Shown: piece after piece, positions 25,137 through 37,110 of the stretch
Layout: each line of letters opens with the position of its first letter
Numbering within the stretch: position 1 is the stretch's first letter
Source of the DNA: Liolophura sinensis
Lineage: Eukaryota > Mollusca > Polyplacophora > Chitonida > Chitonidae
Direction: 5' to 3'
NCBI RefSeq assembly: GCF_032854445.1
Contig: NC_088305.1
Coordinates: 3,227,001 to 3,291,000 of the forward strand
DNA length: 64,000 nucleotides
Translations under genes and position numbers: made by a program
The notes under the pieces: model-generated
The model's database searches: none
The model's input: the letters and a program-made list of their open reading frames with translations, nothing else
Told to the model about the DNA's origin: nothing

Positions 25137-25295
25137 ATGAGCAGGGAAATTGATTACGATGGCTGGGAACTGGCAGAAGACTTCTCGGATGTCGTTGAGC
25201 AGAAGCGTAAAATGCAGGTGTGGGGAAGTCATCACAGCGTACTCAGCAGCGGTTGTCCGCCCCCAAGTTACAGCGCTAACACCAAGCCCTATTAG
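25137..25295 (+). CDS. Small putative protein, 52 residues
   Basis: The frame opens at an ATG preceded by 'cttcaa' (A at -3) and runs 52 codons to TAG. Composition is protein-like: it starts MSREIDYDGWELAEDF, has a basic/acidic helix-like middle (VVEQKRKMQVWG), and ends PPPSYSANTKPY. Third-position GC is raised relative to the AT-rich surroundings. I do not recognise the family. Directly after the stop, in the frame one base back, an equally protein-like 38-codon frame continues to 25411, so the true product may be about 91 residues with a frameshift in this sequence, or this may be a pseudogene. It could also be a single exon of a larger gene. The antisense 147-codon frame at 24990-25433 is most likely its shadow. 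Confidence 0.45.
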   Translation: MSREIDYDGWELAEDFSDVVEQKRKMQVWGSHHSVLSSGCPPPSYSANTKPY

Positions 25296-25411
25296 ATATC
25301 CATGGACCCCCTGACCCCATGGCAACCGCGAGAATGAGCAGCCGTAACGAAGGCATTGCACTTGATGTTTACAAGGCATCGCCCGTCCGCTATGCGTTAG
25401 CGTATAATTAG
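25295..25411 (+). other. Frame-shifted continuation of the small ORF
   Basis: Thirty-eight codons without a stop (…HGPPDPMATARMSSRNEG…, ending YALAYN and TAG at 25409-25411), in the -1 frame relative to 25137-25295. A single missing base near 25292 would join the two frames. The join is inference; the two open frames are visible. Confidence 0.35.
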
Positions 25412-25749
25412 ATAGCATACAATTTTCGTACACATTTTAGCAAAGCAAGATACACAGTAGATAGGTGTATCCAGAAAGATAAAAGGAAAAGCAATTAAGT
25501 TACATATACATATCTTAATAACTGGCTCAGTAACGACTGAGTCGGAGTGGCTTGCTAAAGGACTTGTAAAACTGGCATTGCAAAAACGTTCTAAATGAGC
25601 GTTCTTCAGTTGCTTTAATTGCACTGCACATTTAACATTTAAATAATTAAAGTAAGTCTAAAATGTGGACATCAGTAACTTGATTTGCATACTTAGTGCC
25701 CCTTAATATGAAAACGATTTATATTAACAAAACGAAATCTCTTGGACAT

Positions 25750-25852
25750 GTTTATTTATTTATTTATTTGATTGGTGTTTTACGCCGCACTCAAGAATAT
25801 TTCACTTATACGAAGGCCAGCCAGCATTATGGTGGGCTGAAGCCCGTGGGAA
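25750..25852 (-). mobile_element. SINE-A 3' half
   Basis: (TTTA)n, then 'gattggtgttttacgccgc', 'actcaagaatatttcac' and 'cagcattatggtggg' on the plus strand, which is the reverse complement of SINE-A. It is truncated at about 25852. Confidence 0.75.
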
Positions 25853-26602
25853 TCTTTGACATGGAAAAATTTTATGAAAACTTATGACATTAAGAGTTAA
25901 CTCTAATAATAACGATCGGATAGATGCAGTTAACAATGACCATTACGTTTTGGAAAGCATCTGCGCATGTACGGAAATACAAACCCACACCATGTGACAT
26001 GTGCACCTGTCACTCAACGGCTGACAGCAACGAAAACACGTGCTCGTGTTTATTTCATTGATATCCCTAACATCTTCTCCAGGCTTTATTAGCCGTGCGA
26101 CCGACGTAGTCCTGCACGTGCGGCTGTACATAGGAGAAGCACGGACGACTTTACAGTACGTTATGATCATGTACTAGCAGCTCCACTTAGCAGCACGTCT
26201 TTATCCAGAATGTGACAGGGTAAACAACTATAAATCGTATACAGAGGAATTACGCACAATGGAACAGGAGAGATTTTGCTTCCGAGTTCGGTAATTTCTT
26301 AAATTTCCTGTGATAGACTGGTGTCCAGGATGTGAAGGTCAACAATAATAATACAGGTTTTACTATGTACATCTTAATCCGAAAGTTGACGTCCAAGAAC
26401 AGGATCTGCATAATGGGTATACCAGGGGGACTGTACACAAATTTCCAATCTTTCTGAAATGCAACTCCGTGCCAAAAGAACAAAGAAATACGCAAGATAA
26501 CTTTAAGGTAACATCCATGTATAATACCTAAGTTTCATCTGCTTCTAATGTCCCCAGGGCCTTGGTGGGCCCTACGAGGTCAGTTATGGTTAGCCGACTC
26601 AA
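25853..26602. other. No gene recognised
   Basis: No domain, repeat or RNA gene was recognised here. Minus frames at 25943-26170 and 26250-26495 look like chance. Confidence 0.4.
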
Positions 26603-26880
26603 GAAACCATCGAGCGAATGAATGGGTGGGTGACTATGGCTTAACGCTACAGCCATTAAAACCGTCCACCTTTGGCAGGTTACTGAAGAACTTTCTCACA
26701 AGTGACGCACTAAGTGGTCTTCAAGGAACGTTACACTCTGCGTAAATGGGCTTGCGCAGCATCGTTGACAAGGCTCCATCGTGAAAGCAGAGGAATTAAC
26801 AAAGTCCCCATCCAAGGCCAGAACTGATCTCTCACCTACTAGCGACTGAAAGACAAGCTCTGCTGATCACTCGGCCACTT
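26603..26880 (-). mobile_element. SINE-C with LINE-like 3' tail
   Basis: Read on the minus strand it opens at about 26880 with a tRNA-like head (box A like GTGGCCGAGTGATCAGCAG; box B like GGTGAGAGATCAGTTCTG) and ends GTAGCGTTAAGCCATAGTCA followed by CATTCATTC. The last ~20 bases match the tail of the I/Nimb-like LINEs here (GCGTTAAGCCATAATCATTC), which suggests the SINE uses that LINE's reverse transcriptase. The body is otherwise unlike SINE-A or SINE-B. Confidence 0.55.
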
Positions 26881-27163
26881 TAGATCGATAAGCTGTCCAT
26901 GAGACTAACACCAATATGAAAAATTCCTGTGTAAGTCGTCAAAGCTAAGTGGTTTATCCCGGGCACTCCGTTTTTTTGTAACCGTAAAACTGTACCCCAA
27001 TGTAAAAATGAAATGTACTTCAAATTAGCGCTAAGCAAGCATGATTTAAATCGTGATTTCTCCAGTATACTTTCCATATACATGTGCTGTTTGTTCACTG
27101 TGCCTTGACATGACAGTATATCTGTCATGTCACACAGCAACTGGCCCAGCCTAATGCTCACAT

Positions 27164-27397
27164 ATTTATTTATTTGATTGGTGTTTTCCGCCGTACTCAA
27201 AAATATTTCACTCCTACGACGACGACCAGTAGTATGGTGGGAGGAAGCCGGACAAGGTGCGGGGAAAACCCACGACCATCATCAGGTTCCTGTCAGGTCT
27301 TCCCACGTTCGATTAGAGAGGAAGCCCGCATCATCTGAGACGTATTGGTAAGAGGCGACCGAGTTATTGCGTTGCGGTTGCACGCTGGAGCACTGAC
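27164..27397 (-). mobile_element. SINE-A copy at the left edge of the satellite
   Basis: Nearly full-length SINE-A in reverse orientation: (TTTA)n tail, 'gattggtgttttccgcc', 'gtatggtgggaggaagcc', 'aacccacgaccatcatcagg', and a degraded head near 27360-27397. The first recognisable satellite monomers follow at once. Confidence 0.75.
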
Positions 27398-30300
27398 AGT
27401 GCTGAAGACACCTGACATAACATCCCATTCAATCAGAGTTAACGAACACCCGATATAAAATCCCACCCGCTCATAGTACAAAGACAACAGGCACAACATC
27501 TCACCTTGTCACAATATACTGGCACCAGATATGCAAACAGTATGCAAACAAAACAGACATAACATTACACTTAGACACAGTATGCAGACACCAGACATTA
27601 CATCCCATTCAGTCACAGTATGCAGACACCAGACATAACATCCCACTCAATCACAGTATGCAAACACTACAGACATAACATCCCACCCAGTTACAGTATG
27701 CAGACACCAGACATAACATCCCACCCAGTCACAGTATGCAGACACCAGACATAACATCCCACTCAGTCACAGTATGGAAACAATACAGACATGACATCCC
27801 ACCCAGTCACAGTATGCAGACACCAGACATAACATTCCACCCAGTCAAAGTATGCAGACACCAGACATAACATCCCACTCAGTCACAGTATGCAAACACT
27901 ACAGACATAGCATCCCACCCAGTCAAAGTATGCAGACACCATAACATTCCACCCAGTCACAGTATGCAGACACCAGACATAACATTACACTCAGACACAG
28001 TATGCAGACACCAGACATTACATCCCATTCAGTCACAGTATGCAGACACCAGACATAACATCCCACTCAATCACAGTATGCAAACACTACAGACATAACA
28101 TCCCACCCAGTTACAGTATCCAGACACCAGACATAACATCCCACCCAGTCACAGTATGCAGACACCAGACATAACATCCCACTCAGTCACAGTATGGAAA
28201 CACTACAGACATAACATCCCACCCAGTCACAGTATGCAGACACCAGACATAACATTCCACCCAGTCAAAGTATGCAGACACCATACATAACATCCCACTC
28301 AGTCACAGTATGCAAACACTACAGACATAGCATCCCACCCAGTCAAAGTATGCAGACACCATAACATTCCACCCAGTCACAGTATGCAGACACCAGACAT
28401 AACATTACACTCAGACACAGTATGCAGACACCAGACATAACATCCCACCCAGTCACAGTATGCAGACACCAGACATAACATCCCACTCAGTCACAGTATG
28501 CAGACACCAGACATAACATCCCACCCAGTCACAGTATGCAGACACCATACATAACATCCCACTCAGTCACAGTATGCAAACACTACAGACATAGCATCCC
28601 ACCCAGTCAAAGTATGCAGACACCATAACATTCCACCCAGTCACAGTATGCAGACACCAGACATAACATTACACTCAGACACAGTATGCAGACACCAGAC
28701 ATAACATCCCACCCAGTCACAGTATGCAGACACCAGACATAACATCCCACTCAGTCACAGTATGCAGACACCAGACATAACATCCCACCCAGTCACAGTA
28801 TGCAGTCACCAGGCATAACATCACACTCAGTCAAAGTATGCAGTCACCAGACATAACATCACACTCAGTCATAGTATGCAGACACCAGCCAAAACATTCT
28901 ACCAAGTAACAGTATGCAGACACCAGACATAACATCCCACCCAGTCACAGTATGCAGACACCAGACATAACATCCCACCCAGTCACAGTATACAGTCACT
29001 ATACATAACATTCTACCCAGTCGCAGTATGCAGACACCAGACATAACATTCCATCCAGTCACAGTATGCAGACACCAAACAAAACATTCTATCAAGTCAC
29101 AGAATACAGACACATGGCATAACATTCCACCCAGTCGCAGTATGCAGACACCAGACATAACATTCCATCCAGTCACAGTATGCAGACACCAAACAAAACA
29201 TTCTATCAAGTCACAGAATACAGACACATGGCATAACATTCCACCCAGTCGCAGTATGCAGACACCAGGCATAACATCCCACCCAGTCACAGTACGTAGA
29301 CACCAGGTATAACATCCCACCCAGTCACAGTATGTAGACACCAGGTATAACACTCCATCCCCGTCACAGTATACAGACACCAGACATAACATCCCTCCCA
29401 GTCACAGTATGTAGACACCAGGTATAACACTCCATCCCCGTCACAGTATACAGACACCAGACATAACATCCCTCCCAGTCACAGTATGTAGACACCAGGT
29501 ATAACACTCCATCCCCGTCACAGTATACAGACACCAGACATAACATCCCTCCCAGTCACAGTATGCAAACATACATAACATTCTACCCAGTCACATTATG
29601 CAGACACATGACATAAGAGTCTATCTAGTCACAGTATGCAGATACCAGACATAACATTCACCCAGTCACAGTATACAGATACCAGACATAACATTCCAGC
29701 CAGTCACATTATGCAGACACCAGACATAACATTCCACATAGTCACAGTATGCAGGCACATGGCAAAACATTCTACCCAGTCACAGTATGTTGACAGACAT
29801 AACATTCCACCCAGTCACAGTATGCAGACACCAGACATAACAATCTATCCTGTTGCAGCATGCTCATTTCCACCCACTCACAGTATGCAAACACTACAGA
29901 CATATCATTCCACACAGCCACAGTATCCATAACCAGACATAACATTCCAGCCAGTCACAGTATGCAGACACCAGACATAACATTACACCCAGTCACAGTA
30001 TGGAGACACCAGGCATAACATTCCACCCAGTCATAGTATACAGACACCAGACATAACATTACACCCAGTCACAGTATGCAGACACCAGAAATATTATACC
30101 CAGTCACAGTATGCAGACACCAGACATAACATCCCACCCAGTCACAGTATACAGTCACCAGACATAACATCCCACCCAGTCACAGTATACAGTCACCATA
30201 CATAACATTCTACCCAGTCACAGTATGCAGACACCAGACATAACATCCCACCCAGTCACAGTATACAGTCACCATACATAACATTCTACCCAGTCACAGT

Positions 30301-31290
30301 ATACAGTCACCAGACATAACATCCCACCCAGTCACAGTATACAGTCACCAGACATAACATTCCATCCAGTCACAGTATACAGTCACCAGACATAACATCC
30401 CACCCAGTCACAGTATACAGTCACCAGACATAACATTCCACCCAGTCACAGTATGCAGACACCAGACATAACATTCCAACCAGTCACATTATGCAGACCC
30501 CAGATTAAACAATCTACCCAGTTACAGTATGCAGACACCAGACATAACATTCTACCTAATCACAGAATCGAGACACAAGGCATAACATTCTACTTAGTCA
30601 CAGTATGCAAAAGCCAGACATAACCTTCCACTTAGTTACAGTATGAATGCACTACAGATAACATTCCACCAAGTCACAGTATGCAGATACCAGGCATATC
30701 ATTTCGCTCAGTCACAGTATGCAGACACCAGATATAACATTTCGCTCAGTTACAATATGCAAACACTACAGACATAACATCCCACTCAGTTACAGTATGC
30801 AGACACCAGACATAACATTACACCTAGTCACAGTATTCAGACGCCAGGCGTAACATTACACCCAGTCACAGTATTCAGACGCCAGGCGTAACATTACACC
30901 CAGTCAAAGTATGCAGACACCAGACATAACATTCCACCCAGTCACAGTATGCAGACACCAGATATAACATTTCGCTCAGTCATAGTATACAGACACCAGA
31001 CATAACATTACACCCGGTCACAGTATACAGACACCAGACATAACATTACACCCAGTCACAGTATGCAAACAACAGACATAACATTCCACTTTTATGCAAA
31101 CACCTGACATAAAATTCCACCCAATCACAGTATGGAAACACCAGACATAACATTCCACCCAATCACAGTATCCAGAACCAGACATAACATTCCACCCAGT
31201 CACAGTATCCAGAACCAGACATAACATTCCACCCAGTCACCTATGCAGACACCAGACAACATTCCACCCAGTCACATTATGTAAACACGA

Positions 31291-31451
31291 GACATGACGG
31301 TATGCGAACACCAGACATGACGGTATACGAAGACCAGGCATAACGGTATGACGACACCAGACACAACGGTGTGCGGACAACAGACATAACGGTGTGCCGA
31401 CACTAGATATTACGGTTTGGGGACACCAGACAAAACAGCATGCGGCCGCCA
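31291..31451 (+). repeat. Seven 23-bp shortened monomers, block 1
   Basis: Exactly seven units of 23 bases (type gacataacggtgtgcggacacca). Each equals the 38-base monomer without its 15-base ttccacccagtcaca part. Confidence 0.85.
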
Positions 31452-31696
31452 GACATAACTCTCCATCCAGTCACAATATGATGACACCAACCATAACATT
31501 TCACCTATTTACAGCATGCAGGATATTTCACCTCGTCTCCGTGTATTATAGACATAACTTGCGGACACCGGACACAACAGTGTGCAGACAAAGAACGTAA
31601 CAGTGTACAGACAAAAAGTTTGTGGACAGCAGACATAATACCTAGTCACATTATGCAGGACGTAACACTCCACCTTGTTACAGGTGGCGATCACCA

Positions 31697-31857
31697 GACA
31701 TAACAGTGTGCGGACAACAGACATAGCCCTATGACTACACCAGGCATAACGATGTGCCTACACAAGACATATCGGTGTGTCGACAGTAGATATCACGGTA
31801 TGCAGACACCAGAGAAAAGAGCATGCGGACGCCAGACATCACAGTGTGCGGACGCCA
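31697..31857 (+). repeat. Seven 23-bp shortened monomers, block 2
   Basis: Again exactly seven 23-base units (161 bases). Units 5 and 6 resemble units 6 and 7 of block 1 (gatat.acggt…, then ga.aaaa…gcatgcgg), so the blocks are related by duplication. Confidence 0.85.
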
Positions 31858-31977
31858 GACATAACACTCCACCTAGTCGACATTCGACTTGTTCGACACG
31901 AGACAAAACATCTCATCTAGTCACAATATGTCGACACCAGATAAAACATTCCACCAAGTGAAAGTATACGCACATTA

Positions 31978-32046
31978 GACCTAACAGAGTGCGGACACCA
32001 GATATAACAGTGTGCAGACACCAGATATAACAGTGTGCAGACACCA
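31978..32046 (+). repeat. Three 23-bp shortened monomers, block 3
   Basis: Three 23-base units; the last two are identical (gatataacagtgtgcagacacca). Confidence 0.8.
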
Positions 32047-32414
32047 GGCATCTACTTAGTCACAGTATGAGGACACCAGAAATAACACTGCACCTAGTCA
32101 GAGTGTGCAGGACGTAACATTGCCCCTAATCACGACACGATGACACCATACATAACACTCCACCTAGACACAGCATGCGCACACCAGACATGACATCCCA
32201 CCAGGTTACAATATGCTGACACCAGACATAATTTTTCGCCCATTCACAATATGCATACGCCTTGTATCAGATGCAATGCTCCACCTAATTAGAGTATACT
32301 GGCACCACACAGGACATGCCACAGCCCCCCCACCCTCCACACACAAGTCACTACATACTGTAACGAGATGCCGAAACTAGTCACAGTACACGGACACCAG
32401 ACAGAACAGGAACA

Positions 32415-33944
32415 AAGGTTTCATTTTTGCTGTGAAGCATATATACTGGACAACAGACCTGTCTCGTGTCTGAGGACCAGGCTCCTCACCTAACGAGGGG
32501 TCTCGCTACGCTGTCGATTCCAGCTGTTTGATTAACAATTGCGAATTGGCGATTGTTCATTTTGCTGCTTTGTTTATTTTGGACTGGTATATCGGTTAAC
32601 AGTCAAGTCCCTAGGGTGTAGGAAAATACGCAAAGCCAGGGGAAAGCATCCGCATCTATGAAAGGCGATAAAACTCCTGAAATAATCAACAGCCGGAAGG
32701 CCTGTAACCAGGGGCCGTGCCCAGTGCTTGAGCAGCCTGCGGATGGTTATGGGAAACATTCCTGGGCACGGCGAAAAACACCAAACAATTATACATATCC
32801 AATGATTTAACATTTCCAAATCAGAAATGCCCAAAAATGTGGGCAGGGTATCCTATAGAGGATACAAAAGGTTTGAAAGTTTGTCACGTAAAGTCTTTTA
32901 TACAGTATATTATAAGGGTTATTCTGGTGGGCACCGTGTCGTGCTGTTAATTTTAATTCAAATCAAGTCGTCCATATTAGCTAATCGAATAAAATTTTTA
33001 CCAAGAGCAGCTTAAAGTGAACACACAGACTGCGCCTATATATGCACAGACAAATGGTATAGGACACAGTTATCACAAAAATAGGTAAAAAAATTCTGCA
33101 AAGTTTTGAAACGAGAGAAGATGAAATTCAGCATCGGGGATATGGCACTGGCGGATAACCCACCCCGAGTAGCCATGTTGCAGAAGCCCGTATGAACTTG
33201 GCCAGACTAACGCTGAAAGCGTCACGTGATAATCGAGCGTCTCGTCAAGAAATTCATTAGCTCTCGATTGTCCGTGTGGTTTCTTATACTGAACATACAA
33301 ATATCGATTTGGATAAACTGGATTTTACGGTTAGTTTAAGTGTTAAACTGATGCATTCTGAACTACACATTTATGAGCAGAGAACTGAGAATGGTTATGT
33401 CACAATGGGTACATGTTGGGCAGGAGGCAGCAGTAACGGGTCACTCTAAGCTGGTAAGAAAACGGCCTAGGGAGAGTCTTTGAAGAAAAACATTGTCATA
33501 ATATTGCATTATTTTTCCTCAAAAAATCAGATTTATCACGAAAATATCTTTCCCAAATCTGAATGAAGTGGTCTGTTATCAATCAGAAAGTCCTGCTATG
33601 TTCGAGAAATTCCCTAAATTCGCCAGCGAGGACGAATGCTTATACCCATGCAGGACCACTAAAACGCGACTCTTGTGTCCACGCACATCGCCCTGATGGA
33701 GCACCAAACTAAAATAAACCTCTGCCCTTTGAACACGGAACAGAGCTAATACTCTTTGATTGGATATCAGGTGTTTTTATTTGTGTTTTCTCCTTGTCAC
33801 ATTGTTTAATATCGACATGGGAGAGCTCCTATAGGTTTCCTGACCTCACTCTGGATAGCTATGACATGGCAGAATGACGTCCCCAAATTAATAGCTAGGT
33901 ATTGACGATTGTTTTGCTTTTATTTATTTTGCTAGTAAGCGGTG
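32415..33944. other. Non-satellite stretch inside the array; SINE-A remnant
   Basis: About 1.5 kb without satellite or gene. A short SINE-A remnant is visible at about 32735-32795 (gagcagcctgcggatggt, then 'cacggcgaaaaacacc'). Small frames at 32574-32834, 32827-33015 and 33073-33300 have no recognisable domains. Confidence 0.45.
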
Positions 33945-35221
33945 AATGAATAAATCAATGATTATGGTTTAACGTCACATCGGTAATATTTCAGCCATAT
34001 CGTGGCGAGAGCAAGATGAAAACACGAGGCGGTAGCGGTTTCCGATATGGTGGTGAGAGCATCAAAAATGAAACAAATGTTTTTACATGTTTAAAAACAG
34101 ATTAGAATAACCAAAACAGGTAAAACTCGAAAACCCTCATTTTAAAAATAATATATCCAGAAATGTATATATAACTATCGATTAATATTTATATCTCATG
34201 ATAAAGGCCAATGGCCTTCAAATAATTGCCAGCGATGCTGTCAAATAAATCATATATAAACTAGACTATGTAGAATCTCTGCCGAACTTGGGCAAAATCC
34301 ACACAGTCAACCAAAATATGTTTGATGCCATATTAGGCATCGCATCTAACGCACTCGGGAGCACTGCTCCCATCTAGTATGAAATTGTGCGTTAGACGAG
34401 ATTGCCCAACACGACACCTTGTTACGACTACTTGGCCTCTACGAGACTTGCAAGTATAATTATTGTAGACAATGACCGGGTGAATAACATGCAGTTTATT
34501 ATGGACCTGCAAGTCCCATTCACCCTGCAAAAGACAACGAATATACTTAAGAATATTGGACCTCATGTCAGTATGAGGGAATTTTATCGTTGATAAATAT
34601 TTAAGGTTTATTTAGGGCACCTTTCGCCTCCCTGTCTGCGACTGTGTTTCCATGGATACCAAAATGACTTGGTATCAAGCAGAATATAATATCTTTACCT
34701 GTTCTAATTAGTTTCCTGTGTATAACTAAAATTTGAAGGATCAAGGGATTTTTAAATTTGTTATTCTGTATTGCTAATAGGCAAGACAACGAGTCAGTGT
34801 ATATCATTGCCAAACATATGATAAGGCCAGGAGTATAGCTCTGGCCTCTGCAGAGAATATTGAAGAAGAGGATGGAAGACGAAAGGAAGAGACTCGCTGC
34901 TCCATGACAGCCGCAGCCGCAACCCTGTCCCCATCCTTTGACCCGTCAGTGTATATAAATTTATAATCCATATAATTAGCTTTAATTTCAGCAAAACCTT
35001 GCTGAATTATAAGAGGATTTATATTCCATTTATTGTATTCACGTAGATCAAATATTAGTTTAGGTTGTGGAATAAGCCATGGAGGAGACTCCGGAAAAGA
35101 CACCGGAGCTATGTCCTCCAGCTTGATGTTAGCGCCCACGATATGGTCCCGTATACGAAGATCCAACGAAGGGATCTGGTTAGGACATTTAGTATATTTG
35201 TCTACATATAATGGATTGAAT
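33945..35221 (-). mobile_element. I/Nimb-like LINE A1, 5'-truncated
   Basis: From the (CATT)n-like tail at 33945 it includes the 3' UTR, the C-terminal CCHC-like finger and a decayed RNase H region, stopping at about 35221 where the next LINE's tail begins. The RNase H portion survives in pieces (IYTDGSKDGDR at ~34920-34960; SAEARAILLALSY at ~34830; DSLSCLLAIQNN at ~34770), in at least two frames, so it is not functional. It is more diverged than the copies at 54-64 kb. Confidence 0.88.
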
Positions 35222-35479
35222 AAATGAATGAATGAATGATTATGGCTTAACGCCATATCGGCAATATTTCAACCATATCGTGGCGAGAGCAAGGTGAAAA
35301 CATGAGACGGTTAAGGTTTTCGAAAAAAATAGAACAAAAAGTGCAGACATGTTTAAAATCAGATCAGAAAAAAACCAAAACAGGTAAAACTCCAAAACCA
35401 GCATATTTAAAAAAATAGCATATCTGGAAAACTACATGTATATAACTTTTTATATATAAATATTAAAGACTATTAGAAC

Positions 35480-37110
35480 TCATATTTTATGATAAAGGCC
35501 AAAGGCCTTCAAATATTTTATGATAACATCGCCAGCGATGCTGTCAAATAAATCATGTATAGAGTTGACCGTGTAGAACCTTTGCCTAACAAGGACAAAG
35601 TCTACACAGTCAACCAAGATATGTGTGAGGCCATATTCAGCATCACATCCAACACACTTGGGGAGCACTGCTCCCACCCGAGATGAAATTGTGTGTCAGA
35701 TGAGAATGCCCAATACGACACCTCGTTAAAACTACTTGGTCTGTGCGAGACATTTGAAAAGTATAGGCATTGTAGCCAATGGTAGGATGGATGGCATGCA
35801 GTTTATTGTGGACCTGCAAGTCCCATTCACCCTGCTAAAGGTGACGAATGTATTTAAGAATATTAGACTTCACGTCAGTATAAGGGATTTTAACCCGAGA
35901 TACAGGTTTATATAGGGCAGCTTTCGCTTCCCTGTTCACGACTGTGTTTCTTAGCGGAACCGTAAACGATGGATCCATAGTCCAATTTAGACCTCACCAG
36001 AGAACGACATAAATTAAGTAAAACTGATCGGTCAGCACCCCAGTCGGTGCTAGACACGACCTTAATTATATCGAGAGCCTTTGTACATTTAGCTTTAAGT
36101 ATTTTAATATGAGGTATAAAAGATAGTTTACTGTCAAATATTATACCTAAAAATTTGGTTTCTCCAACAATTTTAACCTGTTTACCACAAAAATTAAGCT
36201 CAGGGTCAAGATGAAGTTTCCGTTTATTACAAAAATGCATACCGACGGTTTTAGACGTTGAAAATCTAAAACCGTTTTGCCCATTTCTCGATCTTATTGA
36301 GACAAAGCTGCAACTGACGTTCGATTTTATTCATATTCTTAGCTCGGTAGCATATAAGAAAATCATCCACGTATAAAGAACCCTCTATGCCCGATGTTAA
36401 TGTTTTTGCTAGGCTATTTATTTTTATGCTAAACAGAGTTGGTGATAGAATGCTACCCTGGGGTACACCCATTTCCTGCTCATAAGAGTCAGAAAGAGTG
36501 GACCCCACCCGTACCTTAAACTGACGATCGGATAAAAATTGGGATATAAATATAGGTAAGCGACCTTTAAGACCCATATCCGCGAGGTCTTTTAAAATAC
36601 CATATTTCCATGTGGTGTCGTAGGCCTTTTCAAGGTCAAAAAATATGGACACCACATGTTCGTTATTGATGAAGCCATTGTGGATCCATAGTGGATCTGC
36701 CTTGATGGAAACCGCATTGAATATTAGAAAGTAACTTGTTGGTTTCCAGAAACCAAACAAGTATCATTAATCATCCGTTCCATAGTCTTACAGACACAGC
36801 TGGTAAGAGCTATGGGACGGTAATTATTTGGATCAGTATGATCCTTACCTGGTTTAGGGACCGGGATAATACACGCCTCCCTCCATGACGGTGGAATATG
36901 AATATCGAGGAGCCGCCTGCAGCTCGCTCTTCTTCATTTGAATAAGTACTATATAATGAGAGTTATTTTATCTTTGTCAGATGTCTTCAGGTGAGTTTCC
37001 TGAAGACACAGGGCAACTGGATTGAAAGATTGAACTAGCTGTGTTATTTCAATAAAATTTGCCTGAAGACCTTGACAATTCCATTGTATAATTTTGTCTA
37101 TAGAAGACAT
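35480..37110 (-). pseudogene. LINE A2 ORF2 remnant (APE start, RT, C-terminus)
   Basis: Pieces of ORF2 in several frames: the C-terminal finger (35480-35900), RT thumb (35908-36240), RT palm with FDLEKAYDTTW, GVPQGSILSPTLF and YVDDF (36266-36760), and an APE N-terminus (IIQWNCQGL, LQETHLKTSDKDK) ending at its ATG, 37108-37110. RNase H and most of APE are deleted and multiple frameshifts are present. The YVDD motif itself is intact. The start ATG overlaps the ORF1 stop as TAATG (37108-37112). Confidence 0.88.

Larger units (their letters stand above)
27398..32414 (+). repeat. 38-bp satellite, segment 1 (type A monomers)
   Basis: About 5 kb of tandem 38-base monomers of the form cagacaccagacataacatc + ccacccagtcacagtatg. 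Monomers at both ends are degenerate. Higher-order periods are visible: a ~420-bp (11-monomer) block at 27570-28430, a 114-bp trimer at 29020-29250 and a 77-bp dimer at 29340-29570. Because 38 is not a multiple of 3, long frames through the array cycle through three phases every 114 bases; the 175-codon minus frame at 28865-29392 is an artefact of this. The array is not CRISPR: repeats are contiguous, without unique spacers. Confidence 0.95.

Noticed and set aside
24990-25433. 147-codon minus-strand frame
   Set aside because: The opposite strand has a better coding signal (codon use, start context); this is probably its antisense shadow.
28865-29392. 175-codon minus-strand frame and similar frames in the array
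   Set aside because: The frame is a read-through of the 38-bp satellite; the three phases repeat every 114 bases, giving a repetitive Cys/Trp-rich peptide. No start context, splice sites or domains.
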